A DNA stretch of 45,980 nt from Paraperlucidibaca sp. (GCA_018066805.1 JAGPVX010000045.1:1-45980); one strand, 5' to 3'. Numbered from the stretch's first letter, positions 9,551-18,851 are shown. Made by a program: numbers and translations. The notes: generated from the sequence alone by a model not told the origin.

Positions 9551-9568
9551 CTTATTGATTTCAATAAG
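9551..9568. promoter_or_regulatory. Perfect dyad upstream of the channel-like gene
   Basis: CTTATTGA-TT-TCAATAAG is a perfect inverted repeat with eight-base arms and a two-base spacer. It is centred about 41 bases upstream of the minus-strand start at 9518, where an operator would be expected. It has no T-run and is too AT-rich for a stable terminator. Regulation by a dimeric DNA-binding protein is an inference. Confidence 0.45.
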
Positions 9569-9656
9569 GTGCTGCCTTTTTACCCTAGGGGAGATAGCCG
9601 CCGCTGTAAACCTTTCGCAGGCTTTCAGCGACGACTGTCATGGTTCGTGGCGATTT

Positions 9657-10199
9657 TTATCCTGTAATGAGTGACAAATACTCATTACGTGTTTGTGGGT
9701 TATCGCGGAACATACCTAGCATGATGGACGTTTTCATCACTGAATTTTGCTTTTCGACTCCACGCATCATCATGCACATATGCTTGGCCTCAATCGTTAC
9801 TGCCACGCCATGAGCATTAGTAACCTGCTGAATTGCGTCGGCAATTTGCTTGGTGAGGTTTTCTTGAATTTGCAGGCGGCGCGAATACATATCGGCGATG
9901 CGAGCTACTTTCGAAAGCCCCAAAACTTGGCCTGATGGAATATAGGCAACATGAACCTTGCCAATGAAGGGCAGTAAATGGTGCTCACAGAGCGAATACA
10001 GCTCGATGTCCTTAACCAACACCATTTGGTCATTGTCCGACGGAAAGACTGCACCATTGACCAAGGTGTCTAGGTCTTCGTTATAGCCTTTGCACAGATA
10101 CTTAAAGGCTTTGGCGGCGCGTTTTGGTGTGTCGAGCAGGCCAGGACGGCCCAGGTCTTCACCCACTGCGCGGATAATATCTGCGTAGGCGTTTTCCAT
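9657..10199 (-). CDS. folE: GTP cyclohydrolase I
   Basis: Catalyses the first step of tetrahydrofolate synthesis, converting GTP to dihydroneopterin triphosphate, in the cytoplasm. At 180 residues it has the usual length of the compact bacterial form. The zinc ligands are visible as Cys71 and His74 in CEHHLLPF and Cys142 in KHMCMMMRG. The 71-residue spacing between the two cysteines equals that in the E. coli enzyme. LGLSKVARI and the RRLQIQE segment are typical of FolE. It is 64 bases downstream of the Smr gene on the same strand and may be co-transcribed with it. folC, further along in the window, acts at the other end of the same pathway. Confidence 0.97.
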   Translation of the reverse strand: MENAYADIIRAVGEDLGRPGLLDTPKRAAKAFKYLCKGYNEDLDTLVNGAVFPSDNDQMVLVKDIELYSLCEHHLLPFIGKVHVAYIPSGQVLGLSKVARIADMYSRRLQIQENLTKQIADAIQQVTNAHGVAVTIEAKHMCMMMRGVEKQNSVMKTSIMLGMFRDNPQTRNEYLSLITG

Positions 10200-10263
10200 G
10201 ATTATTCTCGTGTCTTGATTGATAAGGCCTGCACGCTAGCGACTAACGCTCAGGGAGTAAAGC

Positions 10264-10941
10264 CTACAGCACTTCGGGCTTGTCTAGTCTTGGATCAATT
10301 CGCGCTTGCCGGTCGCGTTTTAGCAGCAATAGCACCGCGCCAGTGCCGCCTTCGCGTGCTGGTGCTGAGCTAAAAGCCAGTATTTGCGGCAGCTGTTTGA
10401 GCCAGCCATTAACAGCGCTTTTTAGCACGGCTTGGCCGTTAATCAGGCCTTTGCCGTGAACGATTTTGGCGACATGCAGCTGCTCTTTTTGGCAGTTATC
10501 GAGCAGGCTAAGTACTGCCTCACGAGCTTGATCTAGTGTGCAGCCGTGTAAATCAACCGCTGCCTGCCATGGTAGTTTGCCGAGCTTGAGTTGCTCGAAT
10601 TGGCGAGGCTGCACGCCATTTTGCCGAAACTCTAAGATGGCTTCGGGTGCGACACCAGCGAGTAGGGCGACAGTGTCTGATAATGGTTGGTTGGCACGTT
10701 CAAGCTCACCTTCGGCTTGGGCGCGCCGCATTAAGGCTTGTGAGCTAGGCGTGGGGCGGCGCTTGGGTCGAGGCGGTGGCGGTGGAGCTTCCATGCGCGT
10801 GGCACCCTGCATGGCTCGAGTGAACAGTTCTTCTTCGCTCAACTCAGGTGGCGGTGCGGCCACAATAGGCTTGGCCAGCTTCGGCACTGGCGTTTCGGCT
10901 TTAAGTTGACGCTTCAATGTGGTCAACAACGGGTCTTTCAT
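10264..10941 (-). CDS. Smr domain protein (SmrA/SmrB-like endonuclease)
   Basis: 225-residue protein with a charged, proline-rich N-terminal region and a C-terminal Smr domain at about residues 125-215. The motifs are VDLHGCTLDQARE (the DLHG motif) and IVHGKGLING (the HGKG motif), ending with GGTGAVLLLLKR. Smr domains are nicking or RNA-cleaving endonucleases; SmrB of E. coli cuts mRNA at collided ribosomes. Whether this protein is the SmrA or the SmrB type cannot be settled by eye. It is cytoplasmic. It sits upstream of folE and diverges from prmB, itself a ribosomal-protein modifier, which hints at a translation-related neighbourhood but does not prove it. Confidence 0.88.
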   Translation of the reverse strand: MKDPLLTTLKRQLKAETPVPKLAKPIVAAPPPELSEEELFTRAMQGATRMEAPPPPPRPKRRPTPSSQALMRRAQAEGELERANQPLSDTVALLAGVAPEAILEFRQNGVQPRQFEQLKLGKLPWQAAVDLHGCTLDQAREAVLSLLDNCQKEQLHVAKIVHGKGLINGQAVLKSAVNGWLKQLPQILAFSSAPAREGGTGAVLLLLKRDRQARIDPRLDKPEVL

Positions 10942-10974
10942 GACGCTAATTCCTCGTCTGTCGGCGACAGTCTC

Positions 10975-11000
10975 CCCTTAAGGGCGCTAGCTAGTATAAA
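10975..11000 (+). promoter_or_regulatory. Candidate promoter region of prmB with a palindrome
   Basis: TATAAA at 10995-11000 resembles a -10 box for the prmB-aroC-MFS transcript. The perfect ten-base palindrome CCCTTAAGGG at 10975-10984 lies where a -35 box would be, and no good -35 match is seen. The site is shared with the divergent Smr gene. This is a weak prediction. Confidence 0.35.
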
Positions 11001-11071
11001 ATCCAAAGTCTTTGCAGCCTACACGAGGTTGCCGTTTTTTCTGCTATCTACGTGATGGCCTGGGAGTGCAT

Positions 11072-12028
11072 GTGAGCGAATCGAGCGCTGAACTAACCTT
11101 ATCCGATGAGGTTTTGGCTGAAGCCCAGCAACATTTAGTCAATATTCGTGACTGGATTCGTTTTTGCGTTAGCTGCTTTCGTGGCTGCGATGTGCATTTA
11201 GGTCATGGCAGCGACGATCCCTTTGCTGAGGCGACAGCATTGGTCATGCAAACACTGAACCTGTCGTGGTCCGCCGATGGCGAAATCATCGATGCACGCG
11301 TACTGCCCAGCGAGGCAGCGGCGATTGCCGATATTCTCAAGCGCCGCGTCAATGACCGCACGCCTTTGGCCTATTTACTGAATCTGTCTTACTTCGCCAA
11401 TCTGCCATTTTATGTCGATGAGCGCGTGCTCGTACCGCGCTCGCCGATTGCTGAGCTGATTGAAAGCCGCTTTTTGCCTTGGCTAGACCATGAGCCACAG
11501 CGCATTTTAGATCTTTGCACTGGTTCTGGCTGCATCGCGATTGCTTGCGCTGTGGAGTTCCCCGATGCCTTGGTCGATGGCACGGATATTTCCATCGATG
11601 CCTTGAGTGTGGCTGCGCTCAACGTTGAGCATCACGACTTACAAGAGCGCGTTGGCTTGCTCGAGTCTGATGTGTTTAACAAGTTGCCTGGCCAACGCTA
11701 CGATCTGATTATCAGCAACCCGCCTTATGTTGATGCCGAAGACATGGCCGATTTACCCCTAGAGTTTACTCGCGAGCCGGAGTTGGGCTTGGCCTCGGGC
11801 ATTGATGGCTTAGACATCACTAAGCGCATTTTGGCCGAAGCTGCCGACTACTTAACTGAAGACGGCGTATTGGTGGTGGAAGTGGGCAATTCGCAATGGG
11901 CCTTGCAGCAAACTTTCCCTGACGTGCCCTTTGTTTGGGTCGACTTTGTCCGTGGCGGGCATGGCGTGTTTGTCTTGACCGCGGCCGATTGCCGTGAGCA
12001 TCAAGCCACTTTTGAGAGCAGCATCTAA
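11072..12028 (+). CDS. prmB: Ribosomal protein uL3 glutamine N5-methyltransferase
   Basis: SAM-dependent enzyme that methylates a glutamine of 50S protein L3, in the cytoplasm. The central motif SNPPYVD is the catalytic NPPY that binds the glutamine amide. [14 protein letters not shown] is the SAM-binding loop, and [11 protein letters not shown] matches the PrmB/HemK family. The N-terminal helical region fits PrmB rather than PrmC. I chose the GTG at 11072 because GGGAG at 11062-11066 precedes it by five bases; an in-frame TTG at 11012 would add 20 unlikely residues. The resulting length of about 318 residues is normal. The stop TAA shares one base with the aroC ATG, so the two genes are translationally coupled. 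Confidence 0.94.
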   Translation: MSESSAELTLSDEVLAEAQQHLVNIRDWIRFCVSCFRGCDVHLGHGSDDPFAEATALVMQTLNLSWSADGEIIDARVLPSEAAAIADILKRRVNDRTPLAYLLNLSYFANLPFYVDERVLVPRSPIAELIESRFLPWLDHEPQRILDLCTGSGCIAIACAVEFPDALVDGTDISIDALSVAALNVEHHDLQERVGLLESDVFNKLPGQRYDLIISNPPYVDAEDMADLPLEFTREPELGLASGIDGLDITKRILAEAADYLTEDGVLVVEVGNSQWALQQTFPDVPFVWVDFVRGGHGVFVLTAADCREHQATFESSI

Positions 12029-13143
12029 TGGCCGGCAATAGCATTGGGCAAGTGTTTCGCGTGATGACCGCAGGTGAGTCGCATGGGCCGGCATTAACAG
12101 CGATTGTCGATGGCGTGCCGCCGGGCATTATGCTGTCTGAAGCAGATTTGCAGGGCGATTTAGATCGCCGTAAACCTGGCACATCTTCGTTTTCTACGCA
12201 GCGCCGCGAAGACGATGTGGTGCGTATTTTATCCGGCGTATTTGAGGGGAAAACCACCGGCACGCCGATTGCGCTGGTGATTGAAAACACCGATCAGCGC
12301 TCGAAAGACTACGGCAATATTGCCGACACCTTTCGCCCCGCACACGCCGACTACACTTACACGCATAAATATGGCTTTCGTGATTACCGTGGCGGTGGTC
12401 GCTCCAGTGCGCGTGAAACCGCAATGCGTGTGGCTGCCGGTGCCATTGCTCGCAAGGTTTTAAGCGAGCAGTTTGGCGTCAGTATTCGCGGTCGTGTCTC
12501 GCAAATTGGCGACATTAAAGCGCAAGTCTGCGACTGGAATTATGTCCGTGAAAATCCATTTTTCTGCGGTGATCGCGACGCCGTGACACAGATGGAGGCC
12601 TTGGTGCTGAGCATGCGCACCGAAGGTTCGAGCATTGGCGCGGCCATTGAGGTGTTTGCCGAAGGCCTGCCCGTGGGTTGGGGCGAGCCGGTATTTGATC
12701 GTCTCGATGCCGATTTGGCACACGCGATGATGAGTATTAACGCGGTGAAAGGCGTGGAAGTCGGTGATGGTTTTGCTGTGGTCAATCAGCGCGGCGAGCA
12801 GCATCGCGATGAGATCACACCGGAAGGTTTTTTGAGTAATCACGCTGGTGGTGTGTTGGGTGGAATTTCCACTGGGCAAGAGTTAGTGGTGCGTATTGCC
12901 TTAAAGCCAACATCGAGCATTACCACGCCAGGCCGCAGCATTAACTTGGCCGGCGAGGCGATAAATGTTGTCACTAAAGGTCGTCACGATCCCTGTGTCG
13001 GCGTTCGCGCAACGCCGATTGCCGAGGCTATGATGGCCATCGTTTTGCTCGATCATGCGCTGCGTCATCGTGCGCAAAATGCTTTGGTGCAATGCAATAC
13101 GCCAGTCGTGCCAGGCCGAGTCTTGGGCTCAACGACTTCGTGA
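12028..13143 (+). CDS. aroC: Chorismate synthase
   Basis: Converts 5-enolpyruvylshikimate-3-phosphate to chorismate with reduced FMN, the last step of the shared aromatic pathway. Chorismate feeds tryptophan (trpFBA in this window) and folate. Family signatures are visible: [14 protein letters not shown] near the N-terminus, [35 protein letters not shown] and the C-terminal [18 protein letters not shown]. The length of 371 residues is typical. The start overlaps the prmB stop (TAATG), and the stop overlaps the GTG of the MFS gene by four bases. This gives a tightly coupled three-gene unit. The prmB-aroC adjacency is common in gammaproteobacteria. Confidence 0.98.
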   Translation: MAGNSIGQVFRVMTAGESHGPALTAIVDGVPPGIMLSEADLQGDLDRRKPGTSSFSTQRREDDVVRILSGVFEGKTTGTPIALVIENTDQRSKDYGNIADTFRPAHADYTYTHKYGFRDYRGGGRSSARETAMRVAAGAIARKVLSEQFGVSIRGRVSQIGDIKAQVCDWNYVRENPFFCGDRDAVTQMEALVLSMRTEGSSIGAAIEVFAEGLPVGWGEPVFDRLDADLAHAMMSINAVKGVEVGDGFAVVNQRGEQHRDEITPEGFLSNHAGGVLGGISTGQELVVRIALKPTSSITTPGRSINLAGEAINVVTKGRHDPCVGVRATPIAEAMMAIVLLDHALRHRAQNALVQCNTPVVPGRVLGSTTS

Positions 13144-14303
13144 GTTCGAGTCCCCGCCCGCCGTTTATTCGGCTGGGCGCGTTTTACTTCTTCTACTTCG
13201 CCGTCATCGGCGGCTTCATGCCTTATTGGGGCTTGTATCTGCAAAGCCTTGGCTTCAACGCCGAGGCTATCGGCCAGCTAATGGCAGTGGTCATGGCCAC
13301 GCGCATCATTGCGCCGAATTTCTGGGGCTATATCGCCGACAGCACCGGTCAGCGTTTGCGCTTGGTGCGTATCGGCGCCTTCATGATTTGCATCGGCTGG
13401 TTGGGCGTCTTTGTTGCTCGCGAGTTTTGGCCATTAGCCGCGGTATTACTGGCCTATGGCTTCTTTCAAAATGCCATTTTGGCGCAATTTGAAGCGGTGA
13501 CTATGGCGCACTTGGGCCGCCAGCGTGAACGCTATAGTCAAGTCCGCGTCTGGGGTTCGCTGGGCTTTATTGTCACCGGCACGGGGCTAGGGTTGGCGTT
13601 TGATCATTATGACGTTGCAATGTTGCCGCTGGCATTGCTCGCCTGTGCTGTAGCCACATGGTTGGCGAGTTTATTTGTGCCAGACATCGCCACACCCACA
13701 CGGCACGAAGCCGACTCAAATGTCTGGCAGCTACTGAAGCAGACACCGGTCTGGAGCTTTTTTCTTGCGCATTTCTTGCTGCAGCTTTCGCATGCGCCGT
13801 ATTACACCTTCTACAGTATTTTTCTCGAAGAGCATGGCTACTCGCGCACGCACATAGGTTGGTTATGGGGTGTTGGCGTGTTTGCCGAAGTCGCAATTTT
13901 TATCGTCATGCATAAGTTTTTGCCGTGGGTTGGCGAGCAACGGCTGATGCTGATTAGCTTACTGCTGGCGGCTCTGCGCTGGGTATTGATAGGGCAGTTT
14001 GTTGATACTGTAGAGGTTATTTGGTTGGCGCAGCTGCTGCACGCCGCGAGTTTTGCCACCTTCCATGCCGCTGCTATGACGCGAATTTATCGCTACTTTG
14101 GCGATGGCAACCAAGGCCAAGGTCAGGCGGTGTACAGCATGCTATGGGGCACAGGTGTGGCGTTGGGTTCATGGTGGGTCGGCATGTTGTGGGCGCCAGA
14201 TACCGGACCATGGATATTTACAGCTGCTGCTGGCCTGTGCGTGCTGGCATTTATAGCACTGCACTATGGCGCACGGCGTTCACTGCCAACAATCAGTGCC
14301 TAA
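13140..14303 (+). CDS. MFS transporter (HcaT/MFS_1-like)
   Basis: Twelve-helix inner-membrane transporter of about 387 residues. The opening segment [20 protein letters not shown], then [18 protein letters not shown], and the [11 protein letters not shown] loop resemble the MFS_1-like group that includes the phenylpropionate transporter Hca[13 protein letters not shown] is also typical. The GTG at 13140 overlaps the aroC stop as GTGA, giving translational coupling; an ATG at 13092 inside aroC is also in frame but less likely. Aromatic substrates would fit both family and context, but this is inference. Its TAA overlaps the stop codon of the convergent methyltransferase by three bases. Confidence 0.88.
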   Translation: MSSSPRPPFIRLGAFYFFYFAVIGGFMPYWGLYLQSLGFNAEAIGQLMAVVMATRIIAPNFWGYIADSTGQRLRLVRIGAFMICIGWLGVFVAREFWPLAAVLLAYGFFQNAILAQFEAVTMAHLGRQRERYSQVRVWGSLGFIVTGTGLGLAFDHYDVAMLPLALLACAVATWLASLFVPDIATPTRHEADSNVWQLLKQTPVWSFFLAHFLLQLSHAPYYTFYSIFLEEHGYSRTHIGWLWGVGVFAEVAIFIVMHKFLPWVGEQRLMLISLLLAALRWVLIGQFVDTVEVIWLAQLLHAASFATFHAAAMTRIYRYFGDGNQGQGQAVYSMLWGTGVALGSWWVGMLWAPDTGPWIFTAAAGLCVLAFIALHYGARRSLPTISA

Positions 14304-15166
14304 CCCCAGTTGCCAGTTCGAGCCGCAATCACTCGTACTTGATTAGCACCTTTTGCGCGGCAATAAGGCAGTCGCTCAGCAAAATCGCGTGGGCGTAGCA
14401 AATGTGCGCTGCCAAAGCCAGAGAGTAATAAGGCCTGTTCAGCACTCGCTTCACCATCAAAATGCAGATGCACCTGGCTGCGAACAAAGCGTGACAGCAT
14501 TTTCACAAAGGCTTTGCTTGCTAGATCGTTACTGAGGTTACTCAGATGAATGTCGGATAGATAAATACCACGTTGCATATGGCCTAGTGCATCGGCTATA
14601 CGGCTCCAAAGGCCAATCACGCTGTTGGTATCGAAGTAATTGATCAAACCCTCGGTGATGATGGCTGTGCCTTTGCGGCGGTCTAAGGTGCTGATCAGTG
14701 CGTTCAAGCTTAGCGGGCAATCATCGCTAAAAGCATCTATATCAACGACACGATGATTGCTGCTATCGAGGCCAGCGTTTTTTAGTAGCTCGCGTTTGCG
14801 CTGAGCCATGGCCGGCAAATCCGCCTCGATATACTCAATCGCATCACCATGACGCTCCGCAAAGCGCCAACCGCGAGGTGATAAGCCACTAGCAATTTCG
14901 ATCACTTGAGTGATTGCGCCGCTACTAATGGCACGCTCTAGCTGGAGGTCGATGAGTGTGTGTCGCGCCAGTAAAATATTATCCATGCTGGGGCCGCTTA
15001 GGCGTTGCGAAAGCCATTGTGGCCCGCGTAATGCGGCGTATAAGGCTTGGCCTTTAAGTGTGGCAAAAGAGGGGTGGGATAGGCCGTTGGCAACCCAGAC
15101 ATAGCCGGTGTAATGCGCGGTGGGGCTGATGTTATTGTTATTTTTTTCTTGGCTATTTTTGGCCAT
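14300..15166 (-). CDS. LCM-type class I SAM methyltransferase
   Basis: About 288 residues, of the leucine carboxyl methyltransferase/TcmP-like family (PPM1-type). The segment LLARHTLIDLQLERAI followed by VIEIASGLSPRGWRFAE is the family's SAM-binding region. YIEADLPAMAQRKRELL and IITEGLINYFDTNSVI are further family hallmarks. The ATG at 15166 is preceded five bases earlier by GGAG; a GTG lies two codons upstream. It is probably cytoplasmic. In bacteria these enzymes usually O-methylate carboxyl or hydroxyl groups of small molecules; the substrate here is unknown. The gene is convergent with the MFS transporter, and their stop codons overlap. Confidence 0.87.
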   Translation of the reverse strand: MAKNSQEKNNNNISPTAHYTGYVWVANGLSHPSFATLKGQALYAALRGPQWLSQRLSGPSMDNILLARHTLIDLQLERAISSGAITQVIEIASGLSPRGWRFAERHGDAIEYIEADLPAMAQRKRELLKNAGLDSSNHRVVDIDAFSDDCPLSLNALISTLDRRKGTAIITEGLINYFDTNSVIGLWSRIADALGHMQRGIYLSDIHLSNLSNDLASKAFVKMLSRFVRSQVHLHFDGEASAEQALLLSGFGSAHLLRPRDFAERLPYCRAKGANQVRVIAARTGNWG

Positions 15167-15310
15167 GACCACTCCAATTAAAAGTCACGCTAGGCGGCTC
15201 TCGCACTCGTGCTTAGCGCTCGCAGACTACGGCGATTTTTATGATGGCGCTAGCGCATTGATCGTTCTTGTTGTGTAACGCTTGCCAACTTGCGGAGTCT
15301 AAGTGTGTAG

Positions 15311-16201
15311 ATGGGCCATTTAATGAGTGTAATGACTATGCGATTACCGTGTCTGATTCGATCTGTACTGCTCCACGCGCTGCTGCTTTGCGGTCTCTCA
15401 CCATTGCTTCATGCCGAGGAGTTACCATCGCCAGAAACTGTGCGTTATAGCTCGCCGCAATGGCCAGCTAATCTGCAGGCCGATATTTATCGCCCGAATA
15501 GTTCAGCGTTAGCGCCAACGGTCCTGGTGATTCACGGCGGTGGCTGGAGTAGTGGTGCGCGTGACGATGGCTATGTAAAAGAAATTTGCGAACACTTACA
15601 GGCTGCGGGCTATGCCGCTGTCTCAGTGTCGTATCGACTAGCACCTGAATGGCGCTTTCCTGCACAGCTAGATGACATGAGTGAGGCGGTGCGCTGGCTA
15701 GCCACGCAGGGTGCTGAGCATGGTCTTGATACGTCGAGTATTGCCGTATGGGGATATTCGGCGGGCGCACACTTGGCTTCGTTATTGGCTATGCAGCCAC
15801 AGGCATTGCCGATAGCAGCTGTCATTGCTGGCGGCATACCGGCCGACCTGCGCGAATGGCCGAACTCAAATATGGTGAAAGACTTGCTCGGCAAGTCGCG
15901 TGATGAGGCACCTGAACTCTGGGCTGTAGCTTCGCCAGTGACGCAAGTGAGCGCGCAGACTCCACCGTATTTTCTCTATCATGGCCGCCTAGATACGATG
16001 GTGAGCTATCAGCAGGCTAAACAAATGCAGGCAGCACTAGCGCGCGCTGATGTGCCAGTCACACTCTATACACGCTGGTTTTATGGCCACTTTTTTGCAG
16101 CACTTTTCACCGGTGGTAGCAGCGCTGCGGCAACTAATTTTCTCGCCTCATACTTGGCGCCTGTCTCGATACCTGCGCATGTCGTCGGGAGTGATATGTG
16201 A
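15311..16201 (+). CDS. Exported alpha/beta hydrolase (esterase/lipase-like)
   Basis: Esterase-like hydrolase with an N-terminal signal sequence (hydrophobic core around residues 16-32, likely cleavage after LLHA). The oxyanion motif HGGGW lies at residues 75-79 and the nucleophile elbow GYSAG places Ser at 150. SVSYRLAPEWRFPAQLDD is typical of the hormone-sensitive-lipase/BD-FAE group, and HGRLDTMVS and GHFFA supply the likely Asp and His. It is probably periplasmic or secreted. Several in-frame ATGs (15311, 15323, 15332, 15338) lack a clear ribosome binding site, so the exact start is uncertain. The stop overlaps the next gene, which is also exported, suggesting a functional pair. Confidence 0.85.
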   Translation: MGHLMSVMTMRLPCLIRSVLLHALLLCGLSPLLHAEELPSPETVRYSSPQWPANLQADIYRPNSSALAPTVLVIHGGGWSSGARDDGYVKEICEHLQAAGYAAVSVSYRLAPEWRFPAQLDDMSEAVRWLATQGAEHGLDTSSIAVWGYSAGAHLASLLAMQPQALPIAAVIAGGIPADLREWPNSNMVKDLLGKSRDEAPELWAVASPVTQVSAQTPPYFLYHGRLDTMVSYQQAKQMQAALARADVPVTLYTRWFYGHFFAALFTGGSSAAATNFLASYLAPVSIPAHVVGSDM

Positions 16202-16953
16202 TGGGTGTGATTAACGTAGTGGCCATGCTAGTTATTGCTGCTAGTGCCTTATTGAGCACTCCTGCATCGGCAGTAGAAACGAAGTCTTATTATGGCTATG
16301 CCACCGATTTGAAGACAGGCGAGTACCTTTATACCGAGGTGCATAATCACCAATACGATGGCGATCGTTGGCTATCTGGCACGATGAAGTTCTACGCTCC
16401 TGATGGCCGCTTCATGGGCGATAAAGCCTTAGATTTCAGCAAAGACGCCTATATCCCACTAGTAACATTCACGCTTGGCGGCGGCCGCTACCAAGACTCC
16501 ATTACCGCGATCAGCGCCAAATCTGTCACGGTGAAAACTAAGCGTGATAAAGACATAGAAACCAAGAGAGTTGCCCGCCAAAAAAACCTAGCAGCCGACT
16601 CTGGTTTTAATGCATTACTCGTCGATAACCTAGACGATTTTAAGGCGGAAAAGTCTGTCGACTTAAGCTTGATAGTAATTGGTCGCCGCGACTTTTATCG
16701 CTTTAAGGCTGTACCCAAAGGCCAGTTGAATTTTGCTGGAGAGACGGCCATTCGTATAAGCATTCAGCCCGACTCGCTGCTGCGCTTTGTGGTTGATCCT
16801 CTCAATGTCATTTACGGCTTAGAGAGTAAGTCCTTGCTGCGTTATGAAGGCATCTCAAATATTCTCGATCGTGCTACGGGCAAACCCTTCAATGTGCGCA
16901 TCGATTATCGCGTCAAACCTGATAAAGCACCGGCAAAACTGCCTGGACTCTAA
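16201..16953 (+). CDS. Exported protein of unknown function
   Basis: I do not recognise this family. It has about 250 residues. An N-terminal signal peptide is clear (hydrophobic core, then TPASAVE, likely cut after ASA). The rest is rich in beta-strand-like segments such as YGYATDLKTGEYLYTEVHNH, MKFYAPDGRFMGDKALDF and RFVVDPLNVIYGLESKSLLRYEG, without cysteines that would suggest heme or disulfides. It is likely a soluble periplasmic or surface protein. The ATG at 16201 shares a base with the upstream stop (TGATG), and a GTG at 16198 would give a four-base overlap. Either way it is coupled to the exported esterase. It could be an accessory, carrier or substrate-binding partner of that enzyme. 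Confidence 0.75.
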   Translation: MGVINVVAMLVIAASALLSTPASAVETKSYYGYATDLKTGEYLYTEVHNHQYDGDRWLSGTMKFYAPDGRFMGDKALDFSKDAYIPLVTFTLGGGRYQDSITAISAKSVTVKTKRDKDIETKRVARQKNLAADSGFNALLVDNLDDFKAEKSVDLSLIVIGRRDFYRFKAVPKGQLNFAGETAIRISIQPDSLLRFVVDPLNVIYGLESKSLLRYEGISNILDRATGKPFNVRIDYRVKPDKAPAKLPGL

Positions 16954-16993
16954 TACGTAAAAGACGAAATTGGCGGCTACCGATGGTGTTTGA

Positions 16994-17893
16994 TCATCGC
17001 TTCTGGGTAGTGATAAATCTCAACACATAATCTGCCACCATTCGTGGGTTTTCAGCTTGCAGAAAATGCCCTACGCCAGGCAGCAAATGGCTTTGTGAGT
17101 TTCCAACTAGATCTTTCGTGAGCCGCTCATGAAAGCCACTGTGCATGCATCCATCATCGCGGCCGGCTAGCAAAAGCAGCGGCTGGCGGATGGGCTTACT
17201 CATCAATGCGTAGACTTGGCGAGTGCTGGCCCGCCACGGTGTAAATAGCGAACGATAATAGCGAGTGGTGGCCCAGGCGATGTCGGGCTGGCTCAGTGTC
17301 GCGCGTGCTTCCGCGATGTCATCTGGCGTGAATAACCAACTTGGTGACCAACGCTGCCAGGTTTTTTCTACCCAAGCGGCATGATCGGCACTGACCCATC
17401 GCCACGATTGTGCAGATTGCAGATGCGCCATATAGGACGATAGCTTGAGCTGTTTTGGCAGGCTGGGTAGGGCGTGAGTGCTTCTAAGCAGCGGATAAAA
17501 GGCCGGGATGGCTAACAAGCTGATGCTTTGCCATAACGGCTGGTCTGCTTGTGTGGCGTGTAGTGCCGCGATTTGCGCTAAAACTGCGCCCCAATCATGA
17601 CCAACTAAATGCGCTTGCGGCTGGCCAAGCTCATTGCACCATGCCGCTAAGTCTTCAGCGCAAGAGATTAGATCATAGGCCGCATCGCGCTTTGCGCTGT
17701 CTTCGGTATAACCACGAAGCCACGGCATCAGAACCTGATATCCCGCGTCAACAAGTTGCTCGGCAACACCATACCAACTGTGCGGCGTGTCGGGAAAACC
17801 ATGCACAAGCATAACTAAGGGCGCTGTTGGTGAGCCCCAGTGTTCGGCGCGCAGCAAAAGGCCGCCGCGTTGCATAAAGCGGGTGTTTTTCAT
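16994..17893 (-). CDS. Epoxide-hydrolase-like alpha/beta hydrolase
   Basis: 299-residue cytoplasmic alpha/beta hydrolase. The oxyanion motif is HGFPD (31-35) and the nucleophile position in GHDWGA is Asp100, as in epoxide hydrolases and haloalkane dehalogenases rather than serine esterases. GVGHFLQAENP near the C-terminus carries the catalytic His. A DDGCMHSG segment supplies a possible acid. The ATG overlaps the stop of the LysR gene by four bases (ATGA), so it is co-translated with that regulator. The substrate is unknown. Expression may be tied to the LysR autoregulatory loop. Confidence 0.87.
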   Translation of the reverse strand: MKNTRFMQRGGLLLRAEHWGSPTAPLVMLVHGFPDTPHSWYGVAEQLVDAGYQVLMPWLRGYTEDSAKRDAAYDLISCAEDLAAWCNELGQPQAHLVGHDWGAVLAQIAALHATQADQPLWQSISLLAIPAFYPLLRSTHALPSLPKQLKLSSYMAHLQSAQSWRWVSADHAAWVEKTWQRWSPSWLFTPDDIAEARATLSQPDIAWATTRYYRSLFTPWRASTRQVYALMSKPIRQPLLLLAGRDDGCMHSGFHERLTKDLVGNSQSHLLPGVGHFLQAENPRMVADYVLRFITTQKR

Positions 17894-18801
17894 TGCGAAT
17901 CATCTCCAGAAGCGTGTTCACGTAATAGTGTCAGCATGGCCAGCGCCGCTCGTGAGAGCGCGCGTTTGGGGTGATAAACCACGCCAAGCTCTCGAGCCAG
18001 TGCGACTTTTTTCACAGGAATTGCCACCACGTCGGCATCACATAAATTAGTCGGCAATACGCTCCAGCCGAGCCCAACTGAAGTCATCATCTTTAGCGTT
18101 TCAAGATAATTAGTTTCTAAGCTGACCTGCAATTGCAGCCCCTCACGCGCCAACATGGCTTCGGTTATTTGCCGCGTGAAGGTGTTGCTGGCGGGCAAAA
18201 TAGCCTCATATAAAGCCAAGTCTGCTGCCGCAATGCTGCCCTTGCGAGCGGCTTTGATAGCAAGCGGATGCGTCGGTGCTGCGACTACACTTAAAGGGTC
18301 TGGCCAAATAACTTCGTTATGCAGACGAGGATCTGGCGTTGGCGGCAGAGTAACGATGCCCAACTCAAGATCGCCGCTGCGCACTGCTTCATAAGCCTGC
18401 TCGGAGTCAATAAAGCGAATATCGAGCCGGACTTTGGGGTGCGCGCGGCTAAATGCGCGCAAGGTCGGCGGCAGGCGGTGGAGGCCAATATGATGACTGG
18501 TGCCCAGCAGCAAAGTGCCGCTCAAGGGTTCTTGTGCGGTGGCGGCGACATCGCGCGCTTGCCGATGCATATCGTCTAGCTCGTGCAGCCAGTCACGTGC
18601 TCGTGGCAGTAGGGCATGGCCAGTTTCGGTCAGGCTGATGTGCCGACCAACCCGATCAAATAGCGGCGCGTCGAGATGCGCCTCGAGCTGGCTGATGCGT
18701 TTGCTCACTGCCGGCTGCGTAATATGCAGAGCATCGGCAGCTTGTGAAAATGAGGCATAGCGCGCGACTTCGACAAAAGCGCGCCATAAAGAGCTATCCA
18801 T
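17890..18801 (-). CDS. LysR family transcriptional regulator
   Basis: 303-residue LysR-type regulator. The N-terminal winged helix-turn-helix covers about residues 1-60 (SFSQAADALHITQPAVSKRISQ-type pattern and LFDRVGRHISLTETG). The substrate-binding domain follows (about 90-290) with LRIGTSHH-like and LGIVTLPP segments. It is transcribed away from leuC. A LysR gene in this divergent position is also found beside leuC in Pseudomonas, so control of leuCDB is a reasonable inference, though control of the co-transcribed epoxide-hydrolase-like gene is also possible. The shared intergenic region carries a T-N11-A dyad, the standard LysR-type binding pattern. Confidence 0.93.
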   Translation of the reverse strand: MDSSLWRAFVEVARYASFSQAADALHITQPAVSKRISQLEAHLDAPLFDRVGRHISLTETGHALLPRARDWLHELDDMHRQARDVAATAQEPLSGTLLLGTSHHIGLHRLPPTLRAFSRAHPKVRLDIRFIDSEQAYEAVRSGDLELGIVTLPPTPDPRLHNEVIWPDPLSVVAAPTHPLAIKAARKGSIAAADLALYEAILPASNTFTRQITEAMLAREGLQLQVSLETNYLETLKMMTSVGLGWSVLPTNLCDADVVAIPVKKVALARELGVVYHPKRALSRAALAMLTLLREHASGDDSQ

Positions 18802-18836
18802 TCACATTCCATTTGGTAATGGCTTGTATGAAAACT

Positions 18837-18851
18837 ATAAATTGGATTTAT
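18837..18851. promoter_or_regulatory. LysR-type T-N11-A operator candidate
   Basis: ATAAAT-TGG-ATTTAT is a perfect inverted repeat that contains T-N11-A, the consensus core of LysR-type regulator sites. It lies 36 bases upstream of the lysR start and about 103 bases upstream of leuC. A further GTATG (18826-18830) and CATAC (18854-18858) flank it. The location between divergent genes is typical for an autoregulatory site. Confidence 0.55.

Noticed and set aside
11820-12290. 156-residue minus-strand frame across prmB and aroC
   Set aside because: It is antisense to two conserved enzymes and has no recognisable motif.
13055-13492. 145-residue plus-strand frame across aroC end and the MFS gene
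   Set aside because: Arg- and Leu-rich out-of-frame translation of the transporter without motif; the MFS frame is clearly the real one.
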